64,000 nucleotides of DNA from Thiopseudomonas denitrificans (GTDB taxonomy: Bacteria > Pseudomonadota > Gammaproteobacteria > Pseudomonadales > Pseudomonadaceae). Under the pieces are notes generated by a model. It was not told the DNA's origin, ran no database searches, and was given only the letters and a program-made list of their open reading frames with translations. The stretch covers positions 226,388-290,387 of the forward strand of contig NZ_LNJZ01000007.1 of the NCBI RefSeq assembly GCF_002866065.1. Direction: 5' to 3'. Both the position numbers and the translations under genes were made by a program. Shown in pieces: positions 44,530 to 55,318 of the stretch (position 1 is the first letter of the stretch; each line of letters begins with the position of its first letter).

Positions 44530-46665
44530 TCAGAACTTGCCGTAGTAGCCTTCTTTCAAGGCTTCGTACAGGTTGGCGGCGGTGTGGGTTTCACCGTCAT
44601 ATTCGATTTCTTCGTTGCCCTTGACTTCAACCACGCTGCCGTCGGCCAGGGAGAACCGGTAGGTGGTGCTGGCCAGGTCTTCCTCCTTGACCAGCACGCC
44701 CTGGAACGCCTCGGGATTGAAACGGAAAGTGGTGCAACCCTTGAGCCCCTGCTGCCAGGCGTAGCGGTAGATGTCCTTGAAATCCTCGTAGGGGTAATCT
44801 GTCGGTACGTTAGCCGTCTTGGAAATGGACGAATCGATCCACTTCTGCGCTGCCGCCTGCACATCCACATGCTGGATCGGCGTGACCTCGTCGGCGCTGA
44901 TGAAGTAGTCCGGCAGATCGGCCGGGGTCGCTTGCGAATTGACCAGGGTACGGTAGGCCAGCAATTCGTAGCTGAATACGTCGACCTGCTCCTTGGTTTT
45001 CTTGCCCTCGCGGATGATGTTGCGGAAATAATGATGGGCAAAGCTCGGCTCGATGCCGTTGGATGCGTTATTGGCCAGCGACAGGGAAATGGTGCCGGTT
45101 GGCGCAATCGAGCTGTGGTGGGTAAAGCGCCCACCCTCTTCAACCAGTGCGGCCACCAGCTCCGGCTCTTCCTCGGCCACCTGCTGCATGTAGCGGCTAT
45201 AGCGGCCCCACAGCAGCCTGCCCTTGACCTTGTCGCCGGCCTTGAGGCCGTCGGTAACCATTTCCGGGCGACGGGCCAACATCTCGCCGGTTACCTCGAA
45301 GTCCTCGTCCATGATCGGTGCCACGCCTTTTTCACGCCCCAGCTCCAGCCCCGCACGCCAGCCTTCCAGCGCCATCTCGCGCGATACCTGCTCGGTGAAA
45401 GCCAGCGACTGGGCCGAGCCGTACTTCATGCCGAGCAGGGTCATGGTCGAGCCCAGGCCCAAAAAGCCCATGCCATGACGGCGCTTGCGGTAAATCTCGT
45501 CACGCTGTTCGGGTAGTGGCAGGCCGTTGATTTCCACCACGTTGTCCAGCATGCGGGTGAAAATGTTGACCACCTTGCGATACTCATCCCAGTCAAAACG
45601 GGCATTGTCGCTGAACGGCTCACGCACGAAGCGGGTCAGGTTGATAGAGCCCAGCAGGCAGGCGCCATGGGGCGGCAAGGGTTGTTCACCGCACGGATTG
45701 GTGGCACGCACATCTTCGCAGAACCAGTTGTTGTTCATCTGGTTGACGCGATCAATCAGGATGAAGCCCGGTTCGGCAAAATCATAGGTGGAGGCCATGA
45801 TCGAGTCCCAGATGCGCCGGGCCCTGATCACGCGGTAGATGCGGCAGGCGACCTTGCCGTCCTCGCGCACCACATAGTTGCGATGGGTGGGCCAGTAGCG
45901 CCAGATGATCGTGTCCGGATCATCCAGATCCAGCTGGTCCGCTTGCTGTTCGGCAGCACTGACCGGAAACGCCAGTGACCAGTCGGCATCCTGCTCCACC
46001 GCCTGCATGAATTCGGTGGTAATCAGCAGCGACAGGTTGAACTGGCGCAGGCGACCGTCCTCGCGCTTGGCACGGATGAAGTCCAGCACGTCCGGGTGAC
46101 CGACATCAAAGGTGGCCATTTGCGCACCCCGGCGGCCACCGGCCGAAGATACGGTGAAGCACATCTTGTCGTAGATATCCATGAACGACAGCGGGCCGGA
46201 AGTGTAGGCACCGGCACCGGACACATAGGCGCCACGGGGGCGCAGGGTGGAAAATTCGTAGCCGATGCCGCAACCGGCTTTCAGCGTCAGCCCGGCCTCG
46301 TGCAGCTTGGACAGAATGTCATCCATGGAGTCGCCAATGGTCGCCGACACGGTGCAGTTGATGGTTGAAGTGGCCGGTTTCCAGGCCAGCGCTCCCGCGT
46401 TGGAGATGATCCGCCCCGCCGGAATGGCACCACGATGCAGGGCCCACAGGAACTGCTCGTACCAGTGCTCGCGGTGCTCCGGCAGCTCGATGTCGGCCAG
46501 GGCGCGGGCCACCCGTTCATGGGTGGCGGCGATGGTTTCATCTACCGGACGACCGTCCTTGCTTTTCAGACGGTATTTGGCATCCCAGATATCGGCCGAT
46601 GCCGGTTGCAGGGCAATGGACTGGACAGCTTTGATGTTCGAAGGCTGTTTGACGGCTTGGTTCAT
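44530..46665 (-). CDS. nrdJa: B12-dependent (class II) ribonucleotide reductase, large part NrdJa
   Basis: 711 residues from ATG at 46665 (AGGAG upstream). It reduces ribonucleotides to deoxyribonucleotides through an adenosylcobalamin-generated thiyl radical, with or without oxygen. The first redox Cys is in STINCTVS, and the radical region is NPCGEQPLPPHGACLLGSINL (in parts). GSGAYTSGPLSFM-like and KAGCGIGYEFS segments are typical. The last ~40 residues start the TSCPD-type region continued by NrdJb. No cobalamin riboswitch is recognisable upstream; an NrdR-like box is. Confidence 0.95.
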   Translation of the reverse strand: MNQAVKQPSNIKAVQSIALQPASADIWDAKYRLKSKDGRPVDETIAATHERVARALADIELPEHREHWYEQFLWALHRGAIPAGRIISNAGALAWKPATSTINCTVSATIGDSMDDILSKLHEAGLTLKAGCGIGYEFSTLRPRGAYVSGAGAYTSGPLSFMDIYDKMCFTVSSAGGRRGAQMATFDVGHPDVLDFIRAKREDGRLRQFNLSLLITTEFMQAVEQDADWSLAFPVSAAEQQADQLDLDDPDTIIWRYWPTHRNYVVREDGKVACRIYRVIRARRIWDSIMASTYDFAEPGFILIDRVNQMNNNWFCEDVRATNPCGEQPLPPHGACLLGSINLTRFVREPFSDNARFDWDEYRKVVNIFTRMLDNVVEINGLPLPEQRDEIYRKRRHGMGFLGLGSTMTLLGMKYGSAQSLAFTEQVSREMALEGWRAGLELGREKGVAPIMDEDFEVTGEMLARRPEMVTDGLKAGDKVKGRLLWGRYSRYMQQVAEEEPELVAALVEEGGRFTHHSSIAPTGTISLSLANNASNGIEPSFAHHYFRNIIREGKKTKEQVDVFSYELLAYRTLVNSQATPADLPDYFISADEVTPIQHVDVQAAAQKWIDSSISKTANVPTDYPYEDFKDIYRYAWQQGLKGCTTFRFNPEAFQGVLVKEEDLASTTYRFSLADGSVVEVKGNEEIEYDGETHTAANLYEALKEGYYGKF

Positions 46666-46710
46666 GCATGACTCCTGCGACTCGTCGCACCACGACGGGC
46701 ACGCGAGAAA

Positions 46711-46726
46711 ACACAAGTTATTGGGT
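46711..46726 (-). promoter_or_regulatory. NrdR-box-like site upstream of nrdJa
   Basis: ACACAAGTTATTGGGT resembles the 16-base NrdR consensus ACACWATATSTWGTGT in about two thirds of positions including the outer half. It is 45-60 bases upstream of the nrdJa start. A weaker second match at 46742-46757 is 31 bases away, the spacing seen between paired NrdR boxes. NrdR represses ribonucleotide reductase genes when dATP is high. Confidence 0.5.
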
Positions 46727-46790
46727 TAATGCATGAACCCTATACGCACATGATGTGGATATCAAGCCGAGACCGGTACGTTTTCTTGAT

Positions 46791-46908
46791 CCGGATTATG
46801 GCAGGCCGCCAAGGCCGCGACGCATGGGGCCTGCATCCGGCTACCGCTTGTCGGAAGATTTCCTTCACGCCACTCCGGACATGACGCACATTTTTGTCAT
46901 GGCCGGAG
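46791..46908. other. Structured intergenic region between pdxJ and nrdJa
   Basis: Two inverted repeats lie here: CCGGAT..GCAGGCC (46791-46807) with GGCCTGCATCCGG (46828-46840), and CTCCGGACATGAC (46873-46885) with GTCATGGCCGGAG (46896-46908). They could form stem-loops in the pdxJ trailer or nrdJ leader. No U-tract and no B12 box is visible, so I do not call a terminator or riboswitch. Confidence 0.55.
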
Positions 46909-46941
46909 CTGCGCCGAAAGCCTTGCAGACTGTCCGCTCTT

Positions 46942-47682
46942 TCAGCCGGCAGCGCCGAGCATCAGCGCCTTCATTTCGGCGACGGCATTTTCCAGGCCGA
47001 CAAACAGGGCATGGGCAATGATGGCATGACCGATGTTCAACTCGTTGATGCCGGGAATCGCGGCAATCGCCTCCACATTCTGGTAGTTGAGACCATGGCC
47101 GGCGTTAACCACCAGCCCCTGTTTCTGGGCAAAAGCGGCCGCCTTGCGGACCTTCTCCAGCTCGACCGCCTGCTGCTGTGCGGTTTGCGCGGCCGAGTAA
47201 TGGCCGGTGTGCAGCTCGATGGTGGTGGCACCGGTGCGCTTGACCGCCAGGATCTGCTGCTCGTCGGCATCCAGAAAGATCGAAACCTGGATACCGGCCT
47301 TTTGCAGGCGCTCGACGGCGGCAGCAATACGGGCTTCCTGGCCGGCCACGTCCAGCCCGCCTTCGGTGGTCAGCTCGGCACGGGTTTCCGGTACCAGGCA
47401 CACATGTTCGGGGCGGATGCGCTCGACTATCGCCAGCATCTCTTCGGTCACAGCCATTTCAAAGTTCATCGGGGTGCGCATCAGTTCACGCAGCAGCTCG
47501 ACATCACGGTCCTGGATGTGGCGGCGGTCTTCACGCAGATGGATGGTGATGCCGTCAGCACCGGCCTGCTCGCACAGCAGCGCGGCCTTGACCGGTTCCG
47601 GGTCGCGTCCGCCACGGGCCTGGCGCAGGGTAGCGATGTGATCGATATTGACGCCCAGCAGGATGCGTTGTTTGGTGTTCAT
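46942..47682 (-). CDS. pdxJ: Pyridoxine 5'-phosphate synthase PdxJ
   Basis: 246 residues from ATG at 47682, with AAGGAG upstream. PdxJ closes the pyridine ring of vitamin B6. [35 protein letters not shown], and [12 protein letters not shown] are characteristic; the catalytic Glu and His are inside these. It overlaps recO by four bases, the conserved recO-pdxJ pair. Confidence 0.97.
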   Translation of the reverse strand: MNTKQRILLGVNIDHIATLRQARGGRDPEPVKAALLCEQAGADGITIHLREDRRHIQDRDVELLRELMRTPMNFEMAVTEEMLAIVERIRPEHVCLVPETRAELTTEGGLDVAGQEARIAAAVERLQKAGIQVSIFLDADEQQILAVKRTGATTIELHTGHYSAAQTAQQQAVELEKVRKAAAFAQKQGLVVNAGHGLNYQNVEAIAAIPGINELNIGHAIIAHALFVGLENAVAEMKALMLGAAG

Positions 47683-48377
47683 GCAGAAGACTCCTTGTGC
47701 CGCAGAAAGAGTTCGCGGCTCATTAACGGGCGGTTGCCCAGATGGGGGGCCAAGGCCTGGCGCATCAGGCGCTTGGCCGTCCGCACCACCCCGGGTTGTT
47801 GCCATTGTACGGCAGCCAGCGCCTGCAGGTCGGCGCCAAGAAAAGCACCGGGCTGTATTGCGGCAACCGGCAGAAAACCGCTTTCCGGCTGCAGCAGATA
47901 CCAGCCCTGCGGCTCCAGCGGCCGGCCCTGACTGTCCTGTTCGAGGGAAAAACCATAACCCAGCTGCTCCAGCAAACGCCATTCGTAACTGCGCAACAGC
48001 GGCTCGACCGCATGGCCGGCAGCCAGCGCCTGCAGGGTCAGGTGATAATGTTCATGAACCTGCGGTTGCGGGTCGGCCAGTGGCAGCAAACGCATGCTCA
48101 GTTCATTGAGATACAGGGCGCACATCAGGCGCTCACCCTGCAACAGCAAAAAACCGCCGGCCGGCTCCAGCCGGGCAATGCTTTTCAGCTCGCCCTGCCC
48201 GCGCAGCTCGACTTCAAGACAGTTGAAAGGCCGCGCCGCACTGCCCTTTTTGCTGCGATAACCGCGCAACACGGCACGGATGCGGCCCTGCTCGCGGGTG
48301 AACAGGTCAAGCAATGCGCTGGTTTCCTTGTAGGGGCGCACATGCAGGACAAATGCCTGATCTGTCTGCATGTCCAT
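47679..48377 (-). CDS. recO: DNA repair protein RecO
   Basis: 232 residues. RecO works with RecF/RecR to load RecA at gaps. The N-terminal OB fold (about 1-80: [26 protein letters not shown] in part) is followed by a helical region. The zinc-binding Cys motif of some RecO proteins is absent, as in other gammaproteobacteria. It starts 17 bases past era and overlaps pdxJ. Confidence 0.93.
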   Translation of the reverse strand: MDMQTDQAFVLHVRPYKETSALLDLFTREQGRIRAVLRGYRSKKGSAARPFNCLEVELRGQGELKSIARLEPAGGFLLLQGERLMCALYLNELSMRLLPLADPQPQVHEHYHLTLQALAAGHAVEPLLRSYEWRLLEQLGYGFSLEQDSQGRPLEPQGWYLLQPESGFLPVAAIQPGAFLGADLQALAAVQWQQPGVVRTAKRLMRQALAPHLGNRPLMSRELFLRHKESSA

Positions 48378-48394
48378 GCGCGGCCGGCCTGCGT

Positions 48395-49294
48395 CTAGTC
48401 CTGATAGCCCAGCGAACGCAGGGCGCGTTCGTCATCGGACCAGCCTTTCTTCACCTTGACCCAGAGGTTGAGCATGACCTTGTTGTCGAACAGGGTTTCC
48501 ATGTCCTTGCGCGCTTCTTGGCCAATCAGCTTGATGCGTTCACCCTTGTCACCAATCAGGATCTTCTTCTGGCCTTCACGTTCAACCAGAATCAGGGCAT
48601 GGATGTGCAGGATGCGGCCTTCATGCTTGAACTCCTCGATCTCGACCGTCATCTGGTACGGCAGTTCGGCACCCAGCTGGCGCATGATTTTTTCACGCAC
48701 CAGTTCGGCGGCCAGAAAGCGGCTGGAACGGTCGGTGATCTGGTCTTCCGGATAGAAGTGCTCGTTCTCCGGCAGACGCTCGCCAATCAGCTGTTCCAGC
48801 GTGTCCAGATTGTGCTGGTGCAGGGCGGAAATGGGTACGATTTCAGCCTGTGGCAGCTTGTCCTGCAGCCATTGCAGGTGCTCCAGCATGTCCAGCTTGT
48901 CTTCCAGCCGGTCTGACTTGTTGACGGCGACAATTAGCGGACAGCGCAAATCCTTGATGCGCTCGTATACCATCTCGTCTTCTTCGGTCCAGCGCATGCG
49001 GTCAACGACAAACACGCAGACATCGATGTCGCGCAGTGCCGTCAGGGCACTGCGGTTCATGTAGCGGTTGAGCGCGGTCTGGCCACCGGCATGCAAACCC
49101 GGTGTGTCAATGTAGATGGCCTGCACCGCACCCTCGGTCTTGATACCCAGCATGTTGTGCCGGGTGGTTTGCGGCTTGCGTGAGGTGATGGCCAGTTTCT
49201 GTCCGAGAACATGGTTGATCAGGGTTGACTTGCCCACATTCGGGCGTCCCACCACGGCAACGTAGCCACAACGGCTGTTGATTGATTCAGTCAT
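48395..49294 (-). CDS. era: Ribosome-assembly GTPase Era
   Basis: 299 residues from ATG at 49294. Era binds 16S rRNA near its 3' end and the inner membrane, and is essential. Walker A GRPNVGKS is at 16-23, G3 DTPG in YIDTPGLH, G4 NKSD in VAVNKSDRL, and the C-terminal KH domain has [24 protein letters not shown] (in part). It overlaps rnc by eight bases. Confidence 0.97.
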   Translation of the reverse strand: MTESINSRCGYVAVVGRPNVGKSTLINHVLGQKLAITSRKPQTTRHNMLGIKTEGAVQAIYIDTPGLHAGGQTALNRYMNRSALTALRDIDVCVFVVDRMRWTEEDEMVYERIKDLRCPLIVAVNKSDRLEDKLDMLEHLQWLQDKLPQAEIVPISALHQHNLDTLEQLIGERLPENEHFYPEDQITDRSSRFLAAELVREKIMRQLGAELPYQMTVEIEEFKHEGRILHIHALILVEREGQKKILIGDKGERIKLIGQEARKDMETLFDNKVMLNLWVKVKKGWSDDERALRSLGYQD

Positions 49295-49982
49295 GGTTGT
49301 TTCCGTTTTCGACGCCAAGGGCTACCAGCGCGGCGGCGGCGGCCACCTGTTCGGCAATGCGGCGGCTGCCGCCCTGACCGCTGGTTTTGTGATCCAGCAG
49401 GCTGACCTGGCATTCAACATGAAAGGTACGGCAGTGCGGTTCGCCCTGGATATCCACCACTTCGTAGCCGGGCAGTTCGCAACCGCGAGACTGCAGGAAC
49501 TCCTGCAGCCGGGTTTTTGCATCCTTGTTGGTATCCACCAGCGTCAGGCCGGCAAACTCGTGTTCCAGCCAGGCCAATACCCGTTCGCGGGCCGCTTCCA
49601 TGCCACTATCCAGATAGATGGCACCAATGATGGCCTCAGTGGCATCGGCAAGAATGGACTCGCGCCGAAAGCCGCCACTCTTCAGCTCGCCGGACCCCAG
49701 CCGCAAGTAGTCGCCCAGATCCATGGCGCGGGCCAGTACGGCCAGGGTTTCACCCTTGACCAGACGGGCACGCAGGCGCGACAGCTGACCCTCACGGGCC
49801 TGGTCGAAATGCTGAAACAGTGCTTCGCCGGCGACAAAGTTGAGCACGGCGTCGCCGAGAAACTCGAGACGCTCGTTGTTGCGTCCGGAAAAGCTGCGGT
49901 GGGTCAAGGCCAGCGTCAGCAGGCTGCTGTCCTTGAACTGGTAACCCAATTTGCGCTGCAGGCTTGCTAGGGGATTATTCAC
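49287..49982 (-). CDS. rnc: Ribonuclease III
   Basis: 231 residues. RNase III cuts double-stranded RNA in rRNA precursors and regulatory RNAs. [14 protein letters not shown] holds Glu40 and Asp44 of the active site, and [13 protein letters not shown] the other metal-binding residues. A dsRNA-binding domain occupies about 155-225. It overlaps the DUF4845 gene by four bases and era by eight. Confidence 0.97.
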   Translation of the reverse strand: MNNPLASLQRKLGYQFKDSSLLTLALTHRSFSGRNNERLEFLGDAVLNFVAGEALFQHFDQAREGQLSRLRARLVKGETLAVLARAMDLGDYLRLGSGELKSGGFRRESILADATEAIIGAIYLDSGMEAARERVLAWLEHEFAGLTLVDTNKDAKTRLQEFLQSRGCELPGYEVVDIQGEPHCRTFHVECQVSLLDHKTSGQGGSRRIAEQVAAAAALVALGVENGNNHD

Positions 49983-50359
49983 TGGTTACGCACGCGATAT
50001 TCTTTGTCAAAAGAAACGACAAGGTCGATATTTTTCAGGATTTTCTCCCGCACTTCATACTTCAGGCGCACATGGAACTCGCCGGCCTCGGCGCGCACGT
50101 CCATGATGTCTGCGGCATTCAGGTCGCGAATGTTGTTGACCTGCATGTTCTTGTTGATGTGCGAGTAGAACTCGCCAACATTGTGCACCCTGACGCCGCT
50201 AGCCGCATCACGATCAACCGCCGTGATCATCTTGTCCAGCGCCCTGTTATCCATATAGTGGGGAAACAGCTTGAAGCCGACACTGGCAAAAAAGCCGGCC
50301 AGTATCAGGATTACCAGCCATCCGGTCAGCGAAACACCGCGTTGCTTTGCACTATTCAT
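49979..50359 (-). CDS. DUF4845 membrane protein
   Basis: 126 residues from ATG at 50359, with AGGGAG upstream. One N-terminal membrane helix (about 10-30, [20 protein letters not shown]), then a mixed domain in the periplasm. The position between lepB and rnc and the pilin-like N-terminus match DUF4845, a conserved family in this operon. Function unknown. Confidence 0.85.
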   Translation of the reverse strand: MNSAKQRGVSLTGWLVILILAGFFASVGFKLFPHYMDNRALDKMITAVDRDAASGVRVHNVGEFYSHINKNMQVNNIRDLNAADIMDVRAEAGEFHVRLKYEVREKILKNIDLVVSFDKEYRVRNQ

Positions 50360-50404
50360 GAAACTCCCTCTGGTCATCAGTTCGGGTCGATTTTGGCAAT
50401 ATTG

Positions 50405-51256
50405 TCAGTCAATCAGGCCAGCCCGCGACAGGTTCGGCAGGTTGCCCGTTTTGGGTGATGGCCAGCTTAGCCAGATCAGCGATGCTTTGCCAACGATATA
50501 GGAGTCAGGCACCATGCCCATGAACTCCGGAGCGATATGCGGATCATTCCAGTAGCGGCTGTCCTTGGAGTTGTCACGGTTGTCACCCAGCATGAAGTAG
50601 TGCCCTTCCGGCACCAGCCACTCGCGGCTGGGCTCCATGCGCCGGTTGTTTTCCTTGCGTACCTGATAGCTGTGCTCGCCCAGCTGCTCGGTAAACAGCT
50701 GCGCCCGGCCCAGGCTGCCGGGCTCTTCACCCAGCCACTGTTCCGGCACGGGCTCGCCGTTGATATACAGCCGTTTGTCGAAGCTGTAGGTGACGATATC
50801 GCCCGGCACGCCGACCACCCGTTTGATGTAGTTGATGCGCGGATCTTCCGGATACTTGAATACCATGACATCGCCACGCTGCGGATCGCCCAGCGGTACT
50901 ACCTTCAGGTCCACCACCGGCAGGCGTATGCCGTAGGAAAACTTGTTGACCAGAATGAAGTCGCCCACCTGGAGGGTCGGGATCATCGAGCCGGACGGAA
51001 TCTGGAACGGCTCGAACAGGAACGAGCGCAGCACGAAGACAATGGCCAGCACGGGAAACAGCGACTTGCCGTATTCGACCGCTACCGGTTCCTTGTCCAG
51101 CTGCGCCAGTATTTTCTCGTCGGCAGTGCTCACCTGTTGCCGGTAGGCGGCAATTGCACGCTGACGGCGTGGCGCCAGCCACAGGCGATCGGCCAGTGCC
51201 AGGCCACCACTGACCGCCACCGCGATCACCAGGAGAAGCGGAAAATCCAGATTCAT
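50405..51256 (-). CDS. lepB: Signal peptidase I LepB
   Basis: 283 residues. LepB removes signal peptides at the periplasmic face of the inner membrane. Membrane helices are at about 4-22 and 64-82. The dyad is Ser90 (SGSMIPTL) and Lys145 (INYIKRVVG), the same numbers as in E. coli. The later GDNRDNSKDSR box E is intact. It follows lepA after three bases. Confidence 0.97.
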   Translation of the reverse strand: MNLDFPLLLVIAVAVSGGLALADRLWLAPRRQRAIAAYRQQVSTADEKILAQLDKEPVAVEYGKSLFPVLAIVFVLRSFLFEPFQIPSGSMIPTLQVGDFILVNKFSYGIRLPVVDLKVVPLGDPQRGDVMVFKYPEDPRINYIKRVVGVPGDIVTYSFDKRLYINGEPVPEQWLGEEPGSLGRAQLFTEQLGEHSYQVRKENNRRMEPSREWLVPEGHYFMLGDNRDNSKDSRYWNDPHIAPEFMGMVPDSYIVGKASLIWLSWPSPKTGNLPNLSRAGLID

Positions 51257-51259
51257 GGC

Positions 51260-53059
51260 TTAGTCATCCACTCGCAACACAGCGAGGAAGGCTTCTTGCG
51301 GAATTTCCACGTTACCCACCTGCTTCATGCGCTTCTTGCCGGCCTTCTGTTTTTCCAGCAGTTTCTTTTTACGGCTGACGTCACCACCGTAACACTTGGC
51401 CAGAACGTTCTTGCGCAACGCCTTGACGTTGGTGCGTGCCACGATCTGGCCACCGATGGCAGCCTGGATGGCGACATCATACATCTGGCGCGGAATCAGC
51501 TCTTTCATTTTTTCGGTGAGCACGCGGCCCTTGCCGGCGGCCTGATCACGATGCACGATCAGCGCCAGTGCATCGACCTTGTCACCGTTGATCAGGATGT
51601 CCAGCCGGGTCAGGTTGGCCGCCTGGAAACGGTCAAAACTATACTCCAGCGACGCATAGCCACGGCTGACCGATTTGAGGCGGTCAAAGAAATCCAGTAC
51701 TACCTCGTTCATCGGCAGCTCGTAAATCACCTGCACCTGGCTGCCGAGGAAATTCATGTCCACCTGCACGCCACGCTTCTCGATGCACAGGGTAATGACA
51801 TTGCCCAGATGTTCCTGTGGCACCAGAATGGTGGCCTTGACAATCGGCTCGCGCATTTCCTGGATCACCGACGGGTCGGGCATGCGTGAGGGGTTGTCGA
51901 CATAGATCACGTCACCGTTTTTCAACTCGGTCTCGAAGACCACCGTTGGTGCGGTGGTGATCAGGTCCAGGTCGTACTCGCGCTCCAGCCGCTCCTGGAT
52001 GATTTCCATGTGCAGCATGCCGAGAAAACCGATGCGGAAACCGAAGCCCAGCGCCTCGGAGCTTTCCGGCTCGTACTGCAGGGCCGCGTCGTTGAGGGTG
52101 AGCTTTTCCAGCGCGTCACGGAAATCCTCGAAGTCCTCGGAACTCACCGGAAACAGGCCGGCATACACCTGCGGCTTGATACGCTGAAAACCCGGCAGCA
52201 TTTCCACATCCGGCGTGTTGGACAGGGTCAGGGTGTCGCCCACCGGAGCACCCTGGATATCCTTGATGCCGGCAATCACGAAGCCGACTTCACCGGCCTT
52301 CAGGCCGTCGGTCTGGGTGTGCTTGGGGTTGAATACGCCGACACTGTCGACCTGATGTACGCGCCCGGTGGACTTGACCAGAATCTTGTCGCCTTTTTTC
52401 ACCCGGCCATGCTTGACCCGCACCAGCGACACCACACCGAGGTAGTTGTCGAACCAGGAATCGATGATCAGCGCCTGCAGGGGGGCGTCAATCTCGCCTT
52501 CCGGCGGTGGAATCTGCGTGATCAGGCGTTCGATCACTTCCTCCACGCCCAGTCCTGTCTTGGCACTGCACTGGACCGCATCGGTGGCATCGATGCCAAT
52601 CACGTTTTCGATCTCTTCCTGCACCCGTTCCGGCTCGGCTTGCGGCAGGTCGATCTTGTTCAGCACCGGCATCACCTCGAGGCCCTGCTCAATGGCCGTG
52701 TAGCAGTTGGCGACTGACTGGGCCTCGACGCCCTGCCCTGCATCCACCACCAGCAAGGCACCCTCGCAGGCAGCCAGCGAACGGCTGACCTCATAGGTGA
52801 AGTCGACGTGGCCGGGAGTATCAATGAAGTTCAGCTGGTAGGTCTGGCCATCACGAGCCTTGTATTCAAGGGTGACACTGTGCGCCTTGATGGTGATGCC
52901 GCGCTCACGCTCAAGGTCCATGGAGTCCAGTACACGGGACTCCATTTCGCGCTCGCTCAGCCCGCCACAGATCTGGATCAGGCGATCAGCCAGGGTGGAC
53001 TTGCCGTGGTCAATATGGGCAATGATGGAAAAATTACGAATATGACTCAGGTCGCTCAC
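51260..53059 (-). CDS. lepA: Elongation factor 4 (LepA)
   Basis: 599 residues. EF4 is a ribosomal GTPase that affects initiation and back-translocation. The G1 motif AHIDHGKST is near 14, G3 DTPGHVDF near 80 and G4 NKID near 135; the LepA-specific C-terminal domain has [22 protein letters not shown] (in part). The length is standard. It heads the lepA-lepB-DUF4845-rnc-era-recO-pdxJ run of almost continuous overlaps. Confidence 0.98.
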   Translation of the reverse strand: MSDLSHIRNFSIIAHIDHGKSTLADRLIQICGGLSEREMESRVLDSMDLERERGITIKAHSVTLEYKARDGQTYQLNFIDTPGHVDFTYEVSRSLAACEGALLVVDAGQGVEAQSVANCYTAIEQGLEVMPVLNKIDLPQAEPERVQEEIENVIGIDATDAVQCSAKTGLGVEEVIERLITQIPPPEGEIDAPLQALIIDSWFDNYLGVVSLVRVKHGRVKKGDKILVKSTGRVHQVDSVGVFNPKHTQTDGLKAGEVGFVIAGIKDIQGAPVGDTLTLSNTPDVEMLPGFQRIKPQVYAGLFPVSSEDFEDFRDALEKLTLNDAALQYEPESSEALGFGFRIGFLGMLHMEIIQERLEREYDLDLITTAPTVVFETELKNGDVIYVDNPSRMPDPSVIQEMREPIVKATILVPQEHLGNVITLCIEKRGVQVDMNFLGSQVQVIYELPMNEVVLDFFDRLKSVSRGYASLEYSFDRFQAANLTRLDILINGDKVDALALIVHRDQAAGKGRVLTEKMKELIPRQMYDVAIQAAIGGQIVARTNVKALRKNVLAKCYGGDVSRKKKLLEKQKAGKKRMKQVGNVEIPQEAFLAVLRVDD

Positions 53060-53252
53060 AGAACTTCACTCTAATTAAGGACTCGACGGCCAAAGCCGGC
53101 AAAAATAGTGCGCAAGTTTACCTGATTGCAGGTGTCGCCGTCATCCTTGGCGTGAAAGGCTGCTGTCGTCACCAGATTTCTGGCATGCTCCCCCGCTTGC
53201 GCAAGGCGCTGGCCGGGCAGCTGGCTTGCCTGTCTTCATCAGGCATACAAAA

Positions 53253-53280
53253 CACAAACCGGAGCAAGCTCCGGTTTGTG
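53253..53280 (-). terminator. mucD terminator
   Basis: A 13-bp perfect stem (53253-53265 with 53268-53280), GC core ACCGGAGC and A-rich outer flank, lies 24 bases past the mucD stop. It separates the muc operon from lepA. The rest of the 245-base gap holds the probable lepA promoter, which I cannot place. Confidence 0.85.
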
Positions 53281-53304
53281 ATTATCATGACAGCCCGGAT
53301 ACGC

Positions 53305-54732
53305 CTAGCGGGCGAGCTTGAACGTGATGAAACTGGCACGTCCCTGACGCAGGACCCGCATCGACAGTGAGCGGTCCCGTGGCAATTTCTGCACGATGGT
53401 GTTGAAGGACTTGACCGAGTCTACCTGCTGGTTGTTCAGGTGCGTGATCACATCACCCGGACGCAGGCCGATCATCGCTGCCGGGCCTTCGTACACATCC
53501 TGGATGAGCACACCGGTCTCCAGGTCAATCATCTTTTTCTGTTCGGCGGTCAGCTCGGTAACGGAAATTCCCAGCGGATTTTCCATGCGCTTGCCATCGC
53601 CACGCGCCTTGCCGGCAACAGCATCCCCGCTCTCGCCCGGTGCAGCACCCACCTTGACCTTGAGCGTCTGGCGCTTGCCTTCACGCATCACGTCCAGCCG
53701 TGCGCTATCACCCGGTTTGAGCGCTCCAACCAGGTGCGGCAGATCAGCAGACATGACGACCTGCTTGCCATTCATGCCCAGGATCACGTCACCCAGCTGG
53801 ATGCCGCCACGGGCAGCCGGACTGTCTTCCAGAATCTGCACCACCAGCGCTCCCGCCGGCTTGTCCAGGCCAAAGGACTCGGCCAGGTCCTTGTTGACCT
53901 CCTGAATCACCACACCCAGCCAGCCGCGCTCGACCTTGCCGCTATGCTTCAGCTGGTCAGCCACATCCATGGCCACTTCCATGGGAATGGCGAAAGACAG
54001 CCCCATGAAACCGCCGGAGCGGGTAAAGATCTGCGAATTGATGCCCACCACCTCGCCGCTCAGGTTGAACAGGGGACCGCCGGAATTGCCCGGGTTGATC
54101 GCAACATCGGTCTGGATGAAAGGCACATAGTTGTCATTGGGCAGGTTGCGCCCCTTGGCCGAGACAATCCCTGCCGTAACCGAGTGGTCAAAACCGAAAG
54201 GAGAGCCGATCGCCAGCACCCACTCGCCGACCTTGAGGTCTTTCGACTTTCCGGCCCTGACTACGGGCAGGTCCTTGCCTTCCACCTTGAGCAAGGCGAC
54301 ATCGGTACGGGTATCGGTCCCGACCAGCTCGGCCAGCAGCTCGCTGCGATCAGACAGACGGACAATGATCTCGTCGGCATCCGCCACCACATGGTTATTG
54401 GTCAGGATGTAGCCGTCCGCAGAAATGATGAAGCCCGAGCCCAGTGACTGTGCTTCCTGGCGCCGCTGATTGTCGGGCGAGCGTGGCGCCGGGAAGGCAT
54501 GCTCGAAGAAGTCACGGAAAATCGGTGGCAGCCCTTCCAGTTCGGGGATCGTCAACTGTCCGCGTCCGGCCATTGCCGCCTGCGGCTTCTGCCGGGTACT
54601 GATATTGACAACAGCCGGCGAGGACTCCTCCACCAGAGCGGTAAAATCCGGCAATTGCGCCATGGCTGCGGGGGCCAGGACAATCATCAGGCTGGCACAC
54701 AGCCCGACAAGCAATGCTTTCGCAGTACGCAT
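53305..54732 (-). CDS. mucD: Periplasmic serine protease MucD (DegP-like)
   Basis: 475 residues. MucD degrades misfolded periplasmic proteins and dampens AlgU activation. A signal peptide ends near residue 25 (APAAMA). The triad is His114 (TNNHVV), Asp144 (RTDVALLKV) and Ser217 (NPGNSGGPL). Two PDZ domains follow (about 270-360 and 385-470). It is the last gene of the algU cluster, 115 bases past mucC. Confidence 0.96.
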   Translation of the reverse strand: MRTAKALLVGLCASLMIVLAPAAMAQLPDFTALVEESSPAVVNISTRQKPQAAMAGRGQLTIPELEGLPPIFRDFFEHAFPAPRSPDNQRRQEAQSLGSGFIISADGYILTNNHVVADADEIIVRLSDRSELLAELVGTDTRTDVALLKVEGKDLPVVRAGKSKDLKVGEWVLAIGSPFGFDHSVTAGIVSAKGRNLPNDNYVPFIQTDVAINPGNSGGPLFNLSGEVVGINSQIFTRSGGFMGLSFAIPMEVAMDVADQLKHSGKVERGWLGVVIQEVNKDLAESFGLDKPAGALVVQILEDSPAARGGIQLGDVILGMNGKQVVMSADLPHLVGALKPGDSARLDVMREGKRQTLKVKVGAAPGESGDAVAGKARGDGKRMENPLGISVTELTAEQKKMIDLETGVLIQDVYEGPAAMIGLRPGDVITHLNNQQVDSVKSFNTIVQKLPRDRSLSMRVLRQGRASFITFKLAR

Positions 54733-54847
54733 CCTTTTTTACTCCACTACTTGATTGATCAGAAACTGCTGTCGGTCATGGTGCAAGAATGCCACCAGCC
54801 GGCAATACGTTTTTTCTGACACATCCCGTGGCGACAAGTTCCGGCAA

Positions 54848-55318
54848 TCAGGGCTGCCAGCGAATGATGTCCTGTTGAGCAGCAGGTGACGACTCGACCC
54901 GTACCACCAGCGGTAGCATATCGCGCTTTCCGGCAAGGCTGCGGTTATACAGGTACAGACAGAATACCGCTGCGGCAAAACCGGTCAGGCCGGCAATGAT
55001 CGCCCCCCCTTCGCCCAGCCCGAGCCGGTCGGCAGCCAGGGCGCCGGCCAGCAGGGCCAGCAACGGCAACAGATAGACCAGCACCGCCCCGCGCAGGGCC
55101 AGCGACTCGGTAACGCCGATGACAACCCGGTCACCGACCCGGACCGGAAATTCGCACCACGCCACGACCTCATGGCAGCGCCCCGGCTGCAGGCTCTGCA
55201 TCAGCCCCTGCCCGCAAGCGGCCCGTGCCTTGCAGCTGCCACAGGCACTCTGCCGGCTGACTGCAACCCTGACCTGCTTGCCGTCCACCGCCATGACCTG
55301 CCCCTGCTCTTCAATCAT
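54848..55318 (-). CDS. mucC: RseC/MucC family inner-membrane regulator
   Basis: 156 residues. RseC/MucC modulates sigma-E/AlgU signalling and SoxR reduction. Four Cys form ACGSCKARAACGQG near 25-38, a probable redox or metal site, and two transmembrane helices are at about 75-95 and 103-122. It overlaps the mucB end by eight bases. Confidence 0.9.
   Translation of the reverse strand: MIEEQGQVMAVDGKQVRVAVSRQSACGSCKARAACGQGLMQSLQPGRCHEVVAWCEFPVRVGDRVVIGVTESLALRGAVLVYLLPLLALLAGALAADRLGLGEGGAIIAGLTGFAAAVFCLYLYNRSLAGKRDMLPLVVRVESSPAAQQDIIRWQP

Noticed and set aside
46666-46941. Cobalamin riboswitch before nrdJa
   Set aside because: A GGCCTGCC stretch resembles part of the B12 box, but the rest of the conserved core is not found.
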